64,000 nucleotides of DNA, taken from the NCBI RefSeq assembly GCF_019649055.1, contig NW_026570274.1, forward strand, positions 434,001-498,000. The letters run 5' to 3'. The DNA comes from Paramacrobiotus metropolitanus. Taxonomy: Eukaryota > Tardigrada > Eutardigrada > Parachela > Macrobiotidae. The position numbers and the translations under genes are program-made. Position 1 is the stretch's first letter, and each line of letters begins with the position of its first letter. The notes under the pieces are model-generated. The model was not told the DNA's origin. It worked only from the letters and a program-made list of their open reading frames with translations, and did no database searches. Positions 23,283 to 35,905 of this stretch are shown piece by piece.

Positions 23283-25154
23283 AATGACAGCAATTTTAAT
23301 GGTCGAGCCGAATTAACTGCACCTTCATTCCTGACCGTTTCTGGAACCGTAATTTATAGGTAGAAAGGTGACGATGCGTATTTATCTACGTAACAGATAC
23401 ACAGTAGTACACTGCAATACGTGCAGTCTAATGCTCTTTTAATGCTTTCAAATACTGTATGCTTTGGAAAACGGCTGTCACATGCACACGCATACAATTT
23501 TATAGGCGCAATCGGTAAAATATCAGCTCTCGTTGTACATATCCGATTAAAAATCCACTTTAAATGTCACTTCGTCCACTTTTTCCGGATATAATGAATC
23601 TGCGCGTTGTAGTGGTACAAAATTGAGAACGTCATGTGCTGGTCTTTCAATATTTGTTACTGGTGTAATGCATGTATATACGATCACGCGGATATGATCA
23701 TAAGACAGTATGCTACATCAGGGGAAATTTCAGCCCAACATTTCGAACAATCAGCGTAGGAGTTCGGCTATTCCAAAATTTCATTGTTTCGGCTTGAATT
23801 GGATCTCGAAGTGAGATGTTGTATATAATGTATGAGTACATGATGATTTCTTCAGCAAGAGCCAGTACATATACAAAATGCTTGCGCTGAGTACTGATTA
23901 AAAATGGTATGAGTTTGACACGAGTACATTATTCTACTGTCATCTCGGAACACGCTTCTCAGGATATCATTTACTTCTTTGTTTGATTATTATATTATGT
24001 TTAGACTGGTGGATGACGAGATTTCATCACGGTGACAGGATGAAACATGATAAACGGGGAAAGCCGGTCGACTTTTTCTTCTGTGTCAGCGTCTAAGTTT
24101 GGAGATTACGCGAGGAAATTCACTTTAATAAATGTCTTTGGCACCGTGACTACCGTCCCGTAACATGTTCATGGGGACAATGTATTCCTTTTACTTCGAA
24201 TGCTCTCAGTAAGCGGTGCCGGTCACATTTAATGCAGAGTAAAGCTAAATGTCATATACTTTGTAAAAGATGACCATTTTCATACAATATCCCGGTTAAA
24301 ATTTAATACTTTGATGAAACCTTTACTAGTAAGCGCAGGTGTTGCTTCAATTTGTACTGCAATCCTTTAATAGGATAATAAGTTTTCCTACCGTAATCAA
24401 GCTGATTAAGGAATTAGTTTCATCTCTTCTGTCTAACATTAGAAAATGTATGAGAAAAAGGATGTTTGTCGCGCATTCAGTCGAAATTTTCTTAGTTGGA
24501 ATGCAGGCACGTATGATCTTTAATAAGAACATCTCAGTATTAGAAAAAGACAAAAGATGCTATGCTTATTATGAGAAACATGTGATTACTGAACCCTCTA
24601 TTAAACAGTCTCGTGTAGTGTTTGTACTAGTACTACGACATCTCGCTGGTACTTATAAGTTTTCTCTTTCATTATTGAAGCCACCACAATAGAATTCCCA
24701 TTAGCAGAACTCTTACGCTAATTACTAAAATTACTGATTACTGATTACTAAAATTGTACACTGAAATTTTCTGGATGCATGTATGTGTAAGGTTCAAAAC
24801 GTCAGTGCTCATAAATTGGAGTAAGACACTGGAATTCTTGTATCCTACAAACACATGCATTCAGAAACCTCACATTTAATTTCAACCGTAGATTATACGA
24901 GTGTCAGGTCTAACAAGAGATGCAGCGATGATGTTGTGATTAGTCTCATTAATTATACCACTGCCATGCACAAACTCATTAAAATCTCGACGATGTCGGC
25001 AAAGTTTAACACCCTGATGACACGACAGAGCGTGATACTGTGTGGTCTTCATTTGATATGTGTCGTGTAGAAACTACTCTAGGAAGGGCGCTAATGTCTC
25101 CGGCTGCACCCAGTATATGCGTGTGCATTTTAGTACCCGTTTAAAATGGCATAT
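23283..25154. other. Intergenic, no gene recognised
   Basis: About 1.9 kb upstream of copy B. One 117-codon frame on + (24339-24692) has no recognisable domain and non-coding-like composition. Nothing else is seen. Confidence 0.4.
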
Positions 25155-25300
25155 TACTGTAGCCGCCCGCACAAGTTGCCCCACAGAGTGAGGTATACGG
25201 ATATTTGGCCTCACATTGCTCGCTGTTCAGCGCAGTGTGTGCAGGGAGAAGGCAGCGGCCGGATCTGCCAATGGAGCAACTTGTGCGGGCGGCTACAGTA
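25155..25300. mobile_element. Short MITE with perfect 25-bp terminal inverted repeats
   Basis: The left end tactgtagccgcccgcacaa (25155 onward) is perfectly repeated in inverse orientation up to 25300, 25 bp in all. The 146-bp element shares its outer TACTGTAGC and an inner CCACAGAGTG with the 566-bp element at 8372, so they belong to one family. Both are bounded by TA. Confidence 0.82.
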
Positions 25301-25664
25301 CCTTGATTTTCTTGTTTGCCGCTTTGATAGAGCATGGGATTGCATATGCTATTACAGAGTGCAGTTAGAATGCACAATTACCAGTTCATCGACAACTTAT
25401 GCTCTCCGGGATTTCAAAAAGGTTAGGATTGTGAGCTCAGTAATTCTGTCTCAGCAAATAACCCGCTAGGAAGGAACCCATTAGGAAGGAACGCTTTTTT
25501 GACCAATCGAAGCACCGTGGCAAGAAATTATACCAAAGTAAGTCCATCGAGCTTACCAGTTAGTTTGGATTGAACGAACTACCGTTGCCGCTCACATAAT
25601 ATGGCACTTGTTTTGTGGTTTGTTGGAGATTTAGACATCTTAGCTTTACAGTTACTATATTTTT

Positions 25665-25790
25665 ATCTAGCAGTGGAGCAGGATACCTGATTTCGGCATC
25701 CTTCTCGGCGACGGCTCTGTTGTGTGAGGTATCGTTTATTATATTTTATTTTATCCATTATTTTCATATACGGAAGCCAAACACATAGTT
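25665..25790 (+). pseudogene. Fragment of the three-exon GPCR family (exon 1 part)
   Basis: Plus-strand translation gives GAGYLISASFSATALLCEVSF, then a frame change and IFIYGSQ, matching GAGHLISASLSVMALLCSVSF...IFIYGSQ of copy B. No other exon is found nearby. It is a dead fragment between copies B and C. Confidence 0.75.
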
Positions 25791-26694
25791 ACTGGTGTCT
25801 AATGATTTCCTGCCTTTTGTAGCGATTATAGTATATGCGTCATAATCTAAGTAGGTAAAACGATAGAATTACTGATGGCAATGTAATAATTTGGCACTAG
25901 TGCGTTAATCAATTTTATGTTCCATACAATAGTGGTTCGATTTTCTAAAAGCTGTGCATAAAAATAATCTTGCAGTAATGTAACGACAATTTTGATCTTG
26001 GTGCGGTAAATTACATGTACAATAGCTTCCGCTTGCCGGTTACTGTTTGTGCGTTAATATGATTAAACGACGGAGATTTGTTTATTTTAAACCTTTTACG
26101 AGTATATTCAATTTTCAGACAAGATTTAGGAAAGCTTATTTTCTTATGCGGCAGTATTTTCTTATCCGCATCAGCTTTCGAAGATTTCTGTTTCTCCAAA
26201 AAAAGGAAGAAAAACATGGGCCAGCAGTTATAATACAGTAACCTTACTACTAGCCACTAGATACATTCCGTATATAGAACTACCGGTCATGATTACATAC
26301 TTACAGATACATGACATTATTTAAAAAATTTGATCAAACTTCTGTTTTCGGAGACAAATGGGACAAAGCTTACATAAATAAGCAGCACCATACGAAGGTT
26401 GGCAGATTCCTTTGCAACATCCACAGGAGTAAGCGAAATTCTCACACCGGCAATGCAGATACTGAACCGGATAGCCGTAAATGTAATACCCCAAGTTGCG
26501 GAACCGTCTATTATGACAGTGACACGAACTAGCAGTGGTTGTCAGTTTTCACCCGGGGTAATTCGGGTTCTCGGAATAGAAGAGGATGTATACTTTTCAT
26601 GTTACCAGGTTGGACCGCATCCCACCAAGCATATCAGCTCTTTTAAGAACGTGACTACAGAGTACTTGGATCTGACCTTAACACAACGGTGATA

Positions 26695-28224
26695 ATGAAC
26701 TATTCGTCCTTAATCTACAGCAGTAATTCGACCCTCAGTTTGACCGGCGCGAAGTCTGGCGTCATATCATTATTGTTCATTGCACCCACGACCGTTTTTG
26801 CTTGGACTATCGGTTTGCTTATACTGTGCTTTATCGGAGCTGCAGGAAACGTTCTCTTGGTGGTTACCGTTCTGCTCCAGAAAAGTCTCCAAGCGGGAGC
26901 GAGATTTCTCATATCGGCATCATTGTCCGTAATGGGTCTAATGTGCTTGATACCGTTTCCGTTATCAGCCATTTATGTGTACGGAAGCCAGATAAAAAAG
27001 TGGGATCTATCGCCCGCCGCATGCGTTGCTGAACGTTATATTTTCCAAAGCCTTTTACACGTAAGTGCACCACCCACAGTAACGCCCAACAAGTCAATGA
27101 TATACTTCATGATAATTATTTACTTACAGATATATTTGTTTTGCCTTTGTCTTCTGCTAAAGGGAAAAGTCTTTTAACCGTTTGCAAGTACTCTTGCCTG
27201 AACTGCTATTCTAGTTTGTGAGATAATTAAATCCAATAAGTAAGACGCTGTCACATGGCTAACGTCACTGATCGACTTTTAAAATTAGGTACTCAATTTT
27301 CTGGATGCCATGATTGCCATCAACCGCTTCGTTGCCTTGATGCTACCACATTACTAAGCCGTATTTACCACAAAAAAGTCCAGTTGTTACCAAATTACAT
27401 TTGCCATAATTTTCGGTTTGTTTCTCGCTTTGCCCGGATGTTTTGGATTAGCAGGAGGATATATAAAAAATTCGGTGGGCGGGTGCACTTATCCGTCAAG
27501 TGGACCTGTAGGAAATGCTCAACAAGCGCTTGGTGTATTCATTCCTATCGCGGTGACCGTTGTTTCGTACTTTGTTTTGGCTTCTGCCCTGCAACTCAAG
27601 AAACGAGTTCCGCGGAGCGCTTACACTTCCGGCGTTACGACGGATAGAGCAGCCACTGCCATCACGAAGATTGCCTTTTTCATCTTCTTTATCAGTCTGC
27701 TGGCCTTCCTGCCATTTCCGATAATTCTCAGAGTAGCACCCAAGACATTCGGCTCGTCGGTTCCACTGCAATTATTCTCGCGGTTTTTATATCCGCTTGC
27801 ATTTCTTGCAGTACCAGTGAGTAATGATCAAGCAGTGATCAAGTAATGAGCAGGCGATTGGGATGTTTAGGATTTCATTTTGCTACGATCGAAATGTTGT
27901 TTGGCATTTGTACAGACTGTATACAGTATCTCAAAATCGCTGCGATCAGTATTTTAGGCAGAAAAAAGGTCAAAGGATTGCTGGTTTTAGGTATTCCTGT
28001 TGATCATGAGTGCCGAATATCGTAGCGCACTTCGTAAATTGCTTCGACGGAATTCCCGGCCGTCTGGAATTATAATGCCACTCTCAGCTCCTGTTGCATC
28101 CGGCAAGCCAAAACCATCAAGCTCCAATCCTAGACAACCTGCAAATGAGTTTGGAGCAATGGACTGCAATTTTGAAATTGCGGGGAGTTCCTCTCGCAAG
28201 CAGCATAAGAACTGCAATCTGTAA
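26695..28224 (+). pseudogene. Three-exon class A GPCR, cluster copy C (single nonsense codon)
   Basis: Exons 26695-27060, 27289-27816, 27991-28224; introns phase 0, same positions as copy B. The whole frame is open (about 375 codons) except for one TAA at 27355-27357 just after INRFVALMLPHY, in the second intracellular loop, where copy D has a Tyr codon (TAC). TM1 has GAAGNVLLVVTVLL. TM2-3 reads LISASLSVMGLMCLIPFPLS...WDLSPAACVAERY. TM6 reads KIAFFIFFISLLAFLPFPII. The tail starts MSAEYRSALRKLLRRNSR and is longer than in the other copies. With only one stop it could be a very young pseudogene, a polymorphic null allele or a base-call error. It is about 85-90% identical to copy D, in opposite orientation. 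Confidence 0.83.
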
Positions 28225-30527
28225 AACAAACCTTGCGGCATGGTACTGGTACTACTTGCTTTCAAGATAAGTGCCGTTGCTGCAACGAAGCCAAAAATTC
28301 AAGGCGAAATTCGACGCAATTCCCCTTTCGCCTTCTGTCGGGAATGCAAACCAGTCCAGCTCCTCTCTGTTCCATTATAGGTAATCCACAACACCCTTCG
28401 TGGCGTTCCGGACGACTTCCCACTTCCTGTCTAATTCCAGCTCATCCTCCGTTCGCGTTTCTAACGACCCGGCGAACCCAGTGGAGTTGTTGAGGCGAAA
28501 TGTAAAGCCCGAAAGATCACTGGTTCCATCATCTCCAACGCATAAAAAGTAACTTGTTCACCGCATGTTCCTGTTCTAGCACTAGTGTGATCTTCTAGTA
28601 TACAGTTTAATCGTTTAACGTCCGCACACAATCTGGATTTAGACCCAATCCGGGGCAGCAGATCCGTCATAAAGAAAAAAACAGAACAAGAGTACAGCAG
28701 CAGCAGGCTAAAAATTTCACAAATATTCACATTTACCACAGCGACACGTGTTCAGGATGGTAAAATTTTTCAACGACACAACGGACTTCCGGTCAACGCG
28801 ATTCAAAGTTTCTGTAAATCTACCAAATTCTCATACGCTTTTGCTGGAATCTGCAGGCAATTCCAAATTCTCGCCATCCGATAAGCAAACGATCTGTGCG
28901 ATGGAGGCAGTCTGTGACCGCAGAAGTTTGATCCAGTGGGAATAATCGGGCAAGGGTGTTTAACCGTTCGTTGTTGATGACGCGTTGCACCTGCAACACC
29001 GGAGCGCACGGCAGTATCTTTAGAAAATAACTGGTTACAATTGGAATTAAGATTAAATTGTATATGAACTAATAAGTCAGCTGAAGGCTGCGCTTTAGAT
29101 TCGGCAGTACGATTGGCTCTCGCTCTACTGGGTAATTCTCTTAACTTTATCAATATAGCTGCCACTGTTGATTCTGATTTTTGAGATGCAACGACTGATA
29201 CAACGACTGATGATTCTTCTTTGAGCGTTTTCAATATTATCGATTTGTCTTTTCTGAATAGATATGTTACGGATGCACAGTAGTCAGAGAACAAGACTGG
29301 TATGCAGCACACAGCTTGCCGACAATCGCGAGAGCAAAACAATAGTGCTTAAATATCTCAACCGCTTCCACATTCTGCCAGATACAGATCCGGACTGCAG
29401 TTTCCACCTGTGAAATAAATGCCAAATACTGGGTCGAATCTACTACAGGCCCCACATTTGCACAATATCTTATCAATGGAAAAGCACTGGCAACCCTTCC
29501 AGTACGTGTATAGTATCATGTTTATCGAAGGGAGGTTGGAGATCACAAAGCGTACCCTGATCACGGGATAACAGAAGGATCGGGCTTTTAGTTTAATAAG
29601 TGCTTTCCTGTCCACTGGCTTGGACATGGTTTGTTTTCACAAGAGAAATTTTATCCGCCCGAGAAGATATCCATGACCATTGAAATGCTACTCTGTACCA
29701 TTATTCTTATTCACGGAAGAAGACTACGAACTGAATTTATGTATAATATTTCTATAAATGCTGTGCGCCGTGAGGTCTTGGTCAAGATTGTAACTTGTGA
29801 CGGTCCCAGTACGTTTTCATATACTACTAAAAGTAGATGTCTAATAAAAGAGATGGTTCTACAATAGAATTATCGCCAATCGTCAGGTTAGCATGGTGAA
29901 GAAAACGCATATGTATAATGTGTTTGTATATATAGGCATCCTTTATGCAATAAATGTCTGCCAGTGTCTACTGTAGATACGTACAAGAAACAAAAGAATA
30001 ACAGTTCACTCAATTACCAACACCTTCCAAACTTGGCAAGTATAGTAACTACTACTTTACTGACAGATATGGTAGTATTTAAAATCTGTTTGTGGATTTC
30101 GCTTAAACTAATGAGACGTTCAAGGGCGGCCATCGTTTCGTACACCGTGCCGGAAGAATAGTACCTACATACCAGGTATTGATATTACAAATCAAAGTGA
30201 AAATAGCAGGCCTGCCTGCCGCGGGCTCTAGGGGTACAGCACAAGAAGAAGCCAGAAATACTGTAAAAATGGATCCGTACTTTTGTTAATTAAATAATGT
30301 TTAATCTTTGTGGACTTAAAGGGTATGCATATTGCGTACTAGCTGGGAACGGATGAACTACGACAACAGCAACAATTACAACAATTTGAATTACAATACA
30401 ATACTTCTGTATGTACTGTGCTGCCTCTTCATTAGCGGACACAGATAGAATTTGAAGACACGAAACTGCTACATGGATCCGAATTTATTTCCTAAATTTA
30501 GTATAGCTAAATTGATTTGCAAGTGCT
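28225..30527. other. Unassigned region
   Basis: 2.3 kb between the inverted GPCR copies C and D. Several open frames exist on minus (for example 28803-29342, 29358-29627), with a CSRDC that vaguely recalls an MYND finger, but no continuous model with splice sites could be built. No repeat or RNA gene was recognised. Confidence 0.4.
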
Positions 30528-31946
30528 CTATGACCGGAGGTTAATTTGTGGGGCTTTACAGGATGCAACTGTGGCTGAGCATGGTAACACTATTCCAGTC
30601 CGGGAATTCCGTCGAAATAATCTGCGAAGCGCGCTACGATATTCGGCACTCATCATTAAGAGAAAAACCTAAAACCAGTAATTTTCTGCGTAAAAACACT
30701 GATCGCAACGAGCCTGAAGTATACAGAGTTGAGTTTGAGGTTAATAGTCTCTACAGATGCCAAACAACATTCCGATAGCTGCAAAAGGACATCCTTAACA
30801 TTTCGCTTGTTCGATCATTACTTACTGGTACTGCAAGAAATGCAAGCGGGTATAAAAACCGCGAAAATAATTGCAGTGGAATCGATGAGGCGAAGACTTT
30901 GGGTCCCGCTCTTAAAATTATCGGAAATGGCAGGAAGGCCAGCAGACTAATAAAGAAGATGAAAAAGGCAATCTTCGTGATGGCGGTGGCTCATGGCTGC
31001 TCTGTCCGTCGAAATGCCGGAAAAGTAAGGGCTCTGCTGAGCTCGTTTTTTGAACTGCAGCGCAGAAGCCAAAACAAAGTACGAAACAACGGTCACCGCG
31101 ATAGAAATGAATGCACCGAGTGCTTGTTGGGCATTTCCCACAGGTCCACTTGTCGGATCCACCACCCGCCCACCGAATTTTTTATATATCCTCCTGCTAA
31201 TCCAAAACATCCGGGCAAAGCGAGAAAAAAACCGAAAATGATGGCAAATGAAATTTGGTAATAACTGGACTTTTTTGTGGTAAATGAGGCGTAGTAGTGT
31301 GGTAGCATCAGGGCAACGAAACGGTTGATGGCAATCATGGCATCCAGAAAATTGAGTACCTAATTTTAAAAGTCAATCAGTGACGTTGGCCATGTGACAG
31401 CGTCTTACTTCTTGGATTTGACTATCTCACGTACTAGCAACTCAGGCAAGAGTATTTGCAAACGGTTAAAAGACTTTTGCCTTTAGCAGAAGATAAGAGG
31501 CAAAACAAATATAATACAAGTATTATGGGTAGGAAGTATATCACTGACTTGTAGGGCGTTATTGTGAGTGGTGGACTTACAAATAAAAGGCTTTGGAAAA
31601 TATAACGTTCGGCAACGCATGCGGCGGGCGACAGATCCCACTTTTTTATCTGGCTTCCGTACACATAAATGGCTGATAACGGAAACGGTATCAAGCACAT
31701 TAGACCCATTACGGACAATGATGCCAAAATGAGAAATCCCGCTCCCGCTTGGAGACTCTTCTGCAGCAGAATGGTTATCACCAGGAGGAGGTGTCCAGCA
31801 GCCCCAACAAAACACAGCACGAGCAAACCGACAGCCCAAACTAACACTATCGTTGGATCAATGAACAATAAAGTCAATATGGTGCCGGGCTTAGCGCCGG
31901 TCAAAATAAGGGTCAAATTAGTGGTGTTGTGCGACGAAGAGTTCAT
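30528..31946 (-). pseudogene. Three-exon class A GPCR, cluster copy D (two indels)
   Basis: Exon 1 31581-31946, exon 2 30826-31359, exon 3 30528-30668, with intact splice sites. Exon 1 is a full match to copy C. Exon 2 has a one-base deletion near 31160 (after NSVGG) and a 7-bp insertion near 30990-30996 (within the stretch before the TM6 start). The net change is +6, so the frame is restored downstream, but the ~170 bp between them are read out of frame and meet a stop. Exon 3 keeps an open frame (VFLLMMSAEYRSALRRLFRR). Copies C and D are an inverted pair with similar introns, implying recent duplication. Confidence 0.84.
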
Positions 31947-32015
31947 TATGACCTTAGTGGTAGATGCAATTAATCGCGTTCTTTGAGAGCGCTGAAATGA
32001 TTGGGGGGATGAAAC

Positions 32016-32060
32016 CTGCACCTAAAATAAAAAGCTGCACCTAAAATAAAAAGCTGCACC
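32016..32060. repeat. 19-bp tandem repeat, 2.4 copies
   Basis: Unit ctgcacctaaaataaaaag repeated head to tail upstream of GPCR copy D. Its function, if any, is unknown. Confidence 0.8.
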
Positions 32061-32674
32061 CTGTTCATTTGAAGAACCTGATCTCTGCGAGTGACAACAA
32101 CTGCTTGTTCGTGCTCAACATAATAATTATACGAGTACGATTCGGCTATCATGGCTATCCGATTTATTACGTATCTCCCTTCCGGTGCACGAGTTCCTTT
32201 TATAACTGTGGATTTCTTGAAAGAACCGCTAATCTTATTTGCGGCGCTCCTGTTTTCTGTGCGTGGCATCCGGTTGTCGTCTTGGCAAACAAGATTTTAA
32301 TTATGGTTTTCGAAAAGGTCATGTACCGAATCTTATGTATTTGCAGGTGGTACACGATGCATTATACAGTACTGTATAATATCCCTAAAGACAGAATTAT
32401 GGTTGGCCCATGCTATCTTATATTTCTTGTGAAAACGCTTGCAGTTGTCGAAATAAAAACCATGGTAAATAAAAATACTAGAACTGACCAGATACCATAT
32501 AAGGTAAAGCACAGGCATATGGTATTTTCACGTTTCAAGCTAAAACTGCATCCGTTATACGTCAGTCATGCTGCGGAAATATTAGTTGTAGCCTGCGGTA
32601 ACGCGGATGACACAATTCACAAAGATTCAGCAATTTATTTCAAACCATCACTTAAACACGTGTTAGAGAAACAG

Positions 32675-33600
32675 TTACAAAAACAACAGCTCGTTAAACA
32701 TTTCGGCTTTCTCCACCGTGCCCAAAACAGAAACCGCATTACCACGCTGTACCTCTATGGACAAACGTTGTCGAAGAAATTCGTGCGAGCGGGCTTCTCC
32801 TGAATGAGAACGTAATCTTTTCCCAAGTTCTTTTATGATGGCAATGGCCGCTGGTCCCCACGGGCCCATAGTTTCAAAAGCGATAGGTGTGAATATATAG
32901 CGGCCGTTTAAATAAGAATAGAACCTAGACTTCTTCTCTTCAGCCTGCAACGCGGCCGATCCCGCAATTGCCGAAGTAGATTTGATGTGGGAAGCGGCAA
33001 CAGTATCCACGCAGGTGACATCCCATGCCAAGCACATTCCTCGCTGCCAGGCGAACGTTGTGCAGCCATCGGGGCGTCGTTCGTTGGTGTGGGAAGTGCC
33101 TCGGGGTTCAAGTTTAGCTGGGATTCCGGCTGATACAAAAGCCCGACATACGATACTGTTAAGGCCACCATGTCTTGGGTGTCTGCCGGCGGAGAAGGTA
33201 CAGGAAAGACCATGATGAGCGTATCCGTCGACCGGCTTTAAACATTTCGTGCAGTTGTGAGGTTCACAAATCCTGGCGCCGAGTCTAAGGCCTACTGAGA
33301 TTTTCACAGTGTCGTCATCGAGGAGGTTACCTATATGGGCGGAAGGCAACGCGTTGAGCCAAATGCCGGCTTCTGGTCTCGACTGGGCAAGCAGACGCGC
33401 CTTATTAATTTCATCATCCCGGTATACTTCTAGCAGGGCAGCCAGAGATACATTACACAATGGCAAATCCCATGCCTTCTGGGAATTGCGGAATTCTGGA
33501 ACGGGCAGTTCTGTTAAACGGGCTTTGCCTTCCACATTTCTAGAGCAACGGTAACGTCTGAAGTCTCTCGACTGGGAAGCAACAAAGACACCAGGTCGCC
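32675..33600 (-). mobile_element. 5'-truncated R2-type LINE fragment (endonuclease end)
   Basis: The minus-strand frame 32675-33535 (286 codons, uninterrupted) matches the C-terminal third of the LINE at 9872-13183. Shared features are LGARICEPHNC, a zinc knuckle CTKC...HHGLSC, then RHGGLNS, RRPDGCTTFAWQRG, WDVTCVDTVAASH, FETMGPWGP and RLSIEVQRGNAVSVLGT. It keeps the Asp of VDT that the other copy has lost. No reverse transcriptase is found upstream, so it is a typical 5'-truncated LINE insertion. It is divergent enough from the first copy to be another subfamily. Confidence 0.88.
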
Positions 33601-34202
33601 GACGGAGTGAATCGACGTGAATTCACAAATAAATTCTGCAGATACATATATATAAATTAATTAAAGTAGGCCGCTAATCAACAGCATCCTGGAAACCGCT
33701 TGCTCTAATCTTACTAATTTTTTCACTGATTCACTTAGTAAAGGGTACAAGCCCAGCACGGATGAATAATGTCTTAGGATTTCGAGCATGTAAAAGGGTT
33801 AAGAGCATATGTATTAAATAATGGCACGATGTTTATTACATTAAGGAGGCACGAACAAAATAAACAGGCGTGAGCAGAACCTGTTATTTTTGCTAATGCG
33901 CAGTTCGCTAATTTCAATGACAATTCGATATAATAACACATAGTAACAATCTGGGGATTTACAAACAGCCCATGTTAAGCTAATGGCCACCATGGTAACA
34001 AGCTTTTGAGTGACCACTGGATTGTGGGTAGTGGGCATTCCAGAAAATTAATGATGCAGGAACACTCTCGACACTGAGAGGATTCTGTAGCACTTTAGAG
34101 CGTGCAGATTGGATGTGTGGAACGGGAGAACATTCGAGACAACGGCAAAGTGTCGGGGACCCTTGTCACGTAGTTAGTATTCATATAACCAGTTTACGGG
34201 AT

Positions 34203-34951
34203 CTACATCCGTACACAAACTTTTGCGGCGCAAGTTTGTTACGCAATGCACACTTCGCAAGGGTTGATCGCATTGGTCCCAGCCGCTAAGAAAACTACAA
34301 AAACTAAGAAAGAGAAAATCTAAGAAAACTTGAGAAACCCTAAGAAAGCCTAAGAAACCTAAGAAAACAAAGAAACCCAAGAAATCTAAGAAACATAAGA
34401 AACCTGAGAAACCTAAGAATACCTAAGAAACCTGAGAATACCTAAGAAAACCTAAGAAAACTAAGAAACCTAAGAAATCTAAGAAACCTGAGAAACCTAA
34501 GACTACCTAAGAAACCTGAGCATACCTAAGAAAACCTAAGAAACCTAGGAAACCTAAGAATCCTAAGAAACCTAAGAAATATCGTATATGAAAGAATACG
34601 AGGTATACCGATCACGCTGGTGGGATTGACTGCGATTAATTTTTGCACATGTTTCTTAAATTTTCAATACTTTGTAACGTGCCGATGCCGAAGGCCGCGG
34701 TCTGTCTCGGTTTTTCCGAACGGTCCGCGAATAAACAATGCATTTACCATTTATGTCTATGGGGGCCCATGGCAACAATTTATTTTTTGGGGCTACTCCT
34801 TCCCTTTTGGGGCGTATCGATGGCGCAATAGCGTAAGAACATTCGCGCCGTTGAGGCGAATTTAACGCACTTGGCCGCATCGGAATCCGTTCAGCCGTTC
34901 GCCCAAACATTGGCTACATTATCAATCGTGTATACGTGGTTACGGATGTAG
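34203..34951. mobile_element. Array unit 1
   Basis: 749 bp, bounded by CTACATCCGTA / TACGGATGTAG. It contains the CCTAAGAAAC satellite (34270-34580) and a ~330-bp unique-looking body that is repeated nearly unchanged in units 4 and 6. Confidence 0.8.
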
Positions 34952-34970
34952 ATAACCAGTTTACGGAGCA

Positions 34971-35481
34971 CTACATCCGTACCCAGTTTTGGGGCGCATT
35001 TGTTTCGAAAATATTGTGAAAAGAAAACGTAAGAAAATATAACAAACATAACGTCGTTGCGGCGATTCTGCCATTTTTGACCGCGTCAAAATCTGCCTAC
35101 CCGTTCAGCCAAACATTGCTTTTTTAGGTTTGAACGTCACGGTTGTTACGGTACAGTTCTGTGGTATTTTTCCTAATATTTTTCGAGCCGAGGCCGAGAG
35201 GGCCGATCTGCCGTGCAAATAATGCTGATGCAACCCGTGTGCCTATACTTTATGTTAACCGGTTTGGAGCGAGGTCGGAAGGCGAGACTTGCAGGCACAT
35301 GGCAACAATTTGTTTTTTGAGGGCCGTGCTCCCCCCTTGAGGCGCATCGGGTCGGCAATAGCGCAACATCACCCGCTTCGTTGCGACGATTCTGGCGCAC
35401 TTTACCGCGTCAAAATCGGCCTACCCGTTCGTCCAAACATAATTTTCTTAGCAAAGGCCGTCATGGCTGTTACGAATGTAG
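34971..35481. mobile_element. Array unit 2
   Basis: 511 bp with the 11-bp inverted ends (right end TACGAATGTAG). No satellite. It carries the CATGGCAACAATTTG core near 35298 and a GAGGCGCATCGGGTCGGCAA block shared with units 3 and 7. Confidence 0.75.
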
Positions 35482-35500
35482 TTAACCAGTGTACGGAGGA

Positions 35501-35905
35501 CTACATCCGTACCCAGTTGTGTGATATTACGGCGTCGGACGCATACATTATTAAAATTTGTCGAGGTATTCCGGATAAAAACTTTGGTTTTTTACGCATG
35601 GAGGCCGGTGGCCGAGGTGCGTCCTGTACTTCACACCCGGAAATAATAAGCAGTAAACGTTGTTTACAGTACTTTGCTTTAACCAGATGGGATCGATGTC
35701 TGAAGCCGAGGCTGACAGGCCCATGGCAACAATTTGTTTTTTGAGGCACCTGCTTTCCCCTCGAGGCGCATCGGTTCGGCAATAGCGCAACATCACCGGA
35801 GTCGTTGCGACGATTCTGGCGCACTTTACCGCGTCGAAATCGGCCTACCCGTTTGTCCAGACATAATTTTCTTAGCAAAGGCCGTCATGGCTGTTACGGA
35901 TGTAG
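35501..35905. mobile_element. Array unit 3
   Basis: 405 bp, the shortest unit. Its right half is nearly identical to that of unit 2 and unit 7 (tttcttagcaaaggccgtca before the terminus). Confidence 0.75.

Noticed and set aside
24339-24692. 117-codon plus-strand frame
   Set aside because: No domain, no partner exons, no similarity to neighbours.
28803-29627. Possible MYND-finger relic on the minus strand (CQCF...CKCGAC and CSRDCRQA)
   Set aside because: The Cys spacing does not fit a MYND finger in any single frame, and no SET sequence follows. Chance is likelier.
32069-32803. 244-codon plus-strand open frame
   Set aside because: It runs antisense over the LINE endonuclease frame at its 3' end, has no recognisable domain or splice context, and its composition looks like translated AT-rich intergenic DNA.
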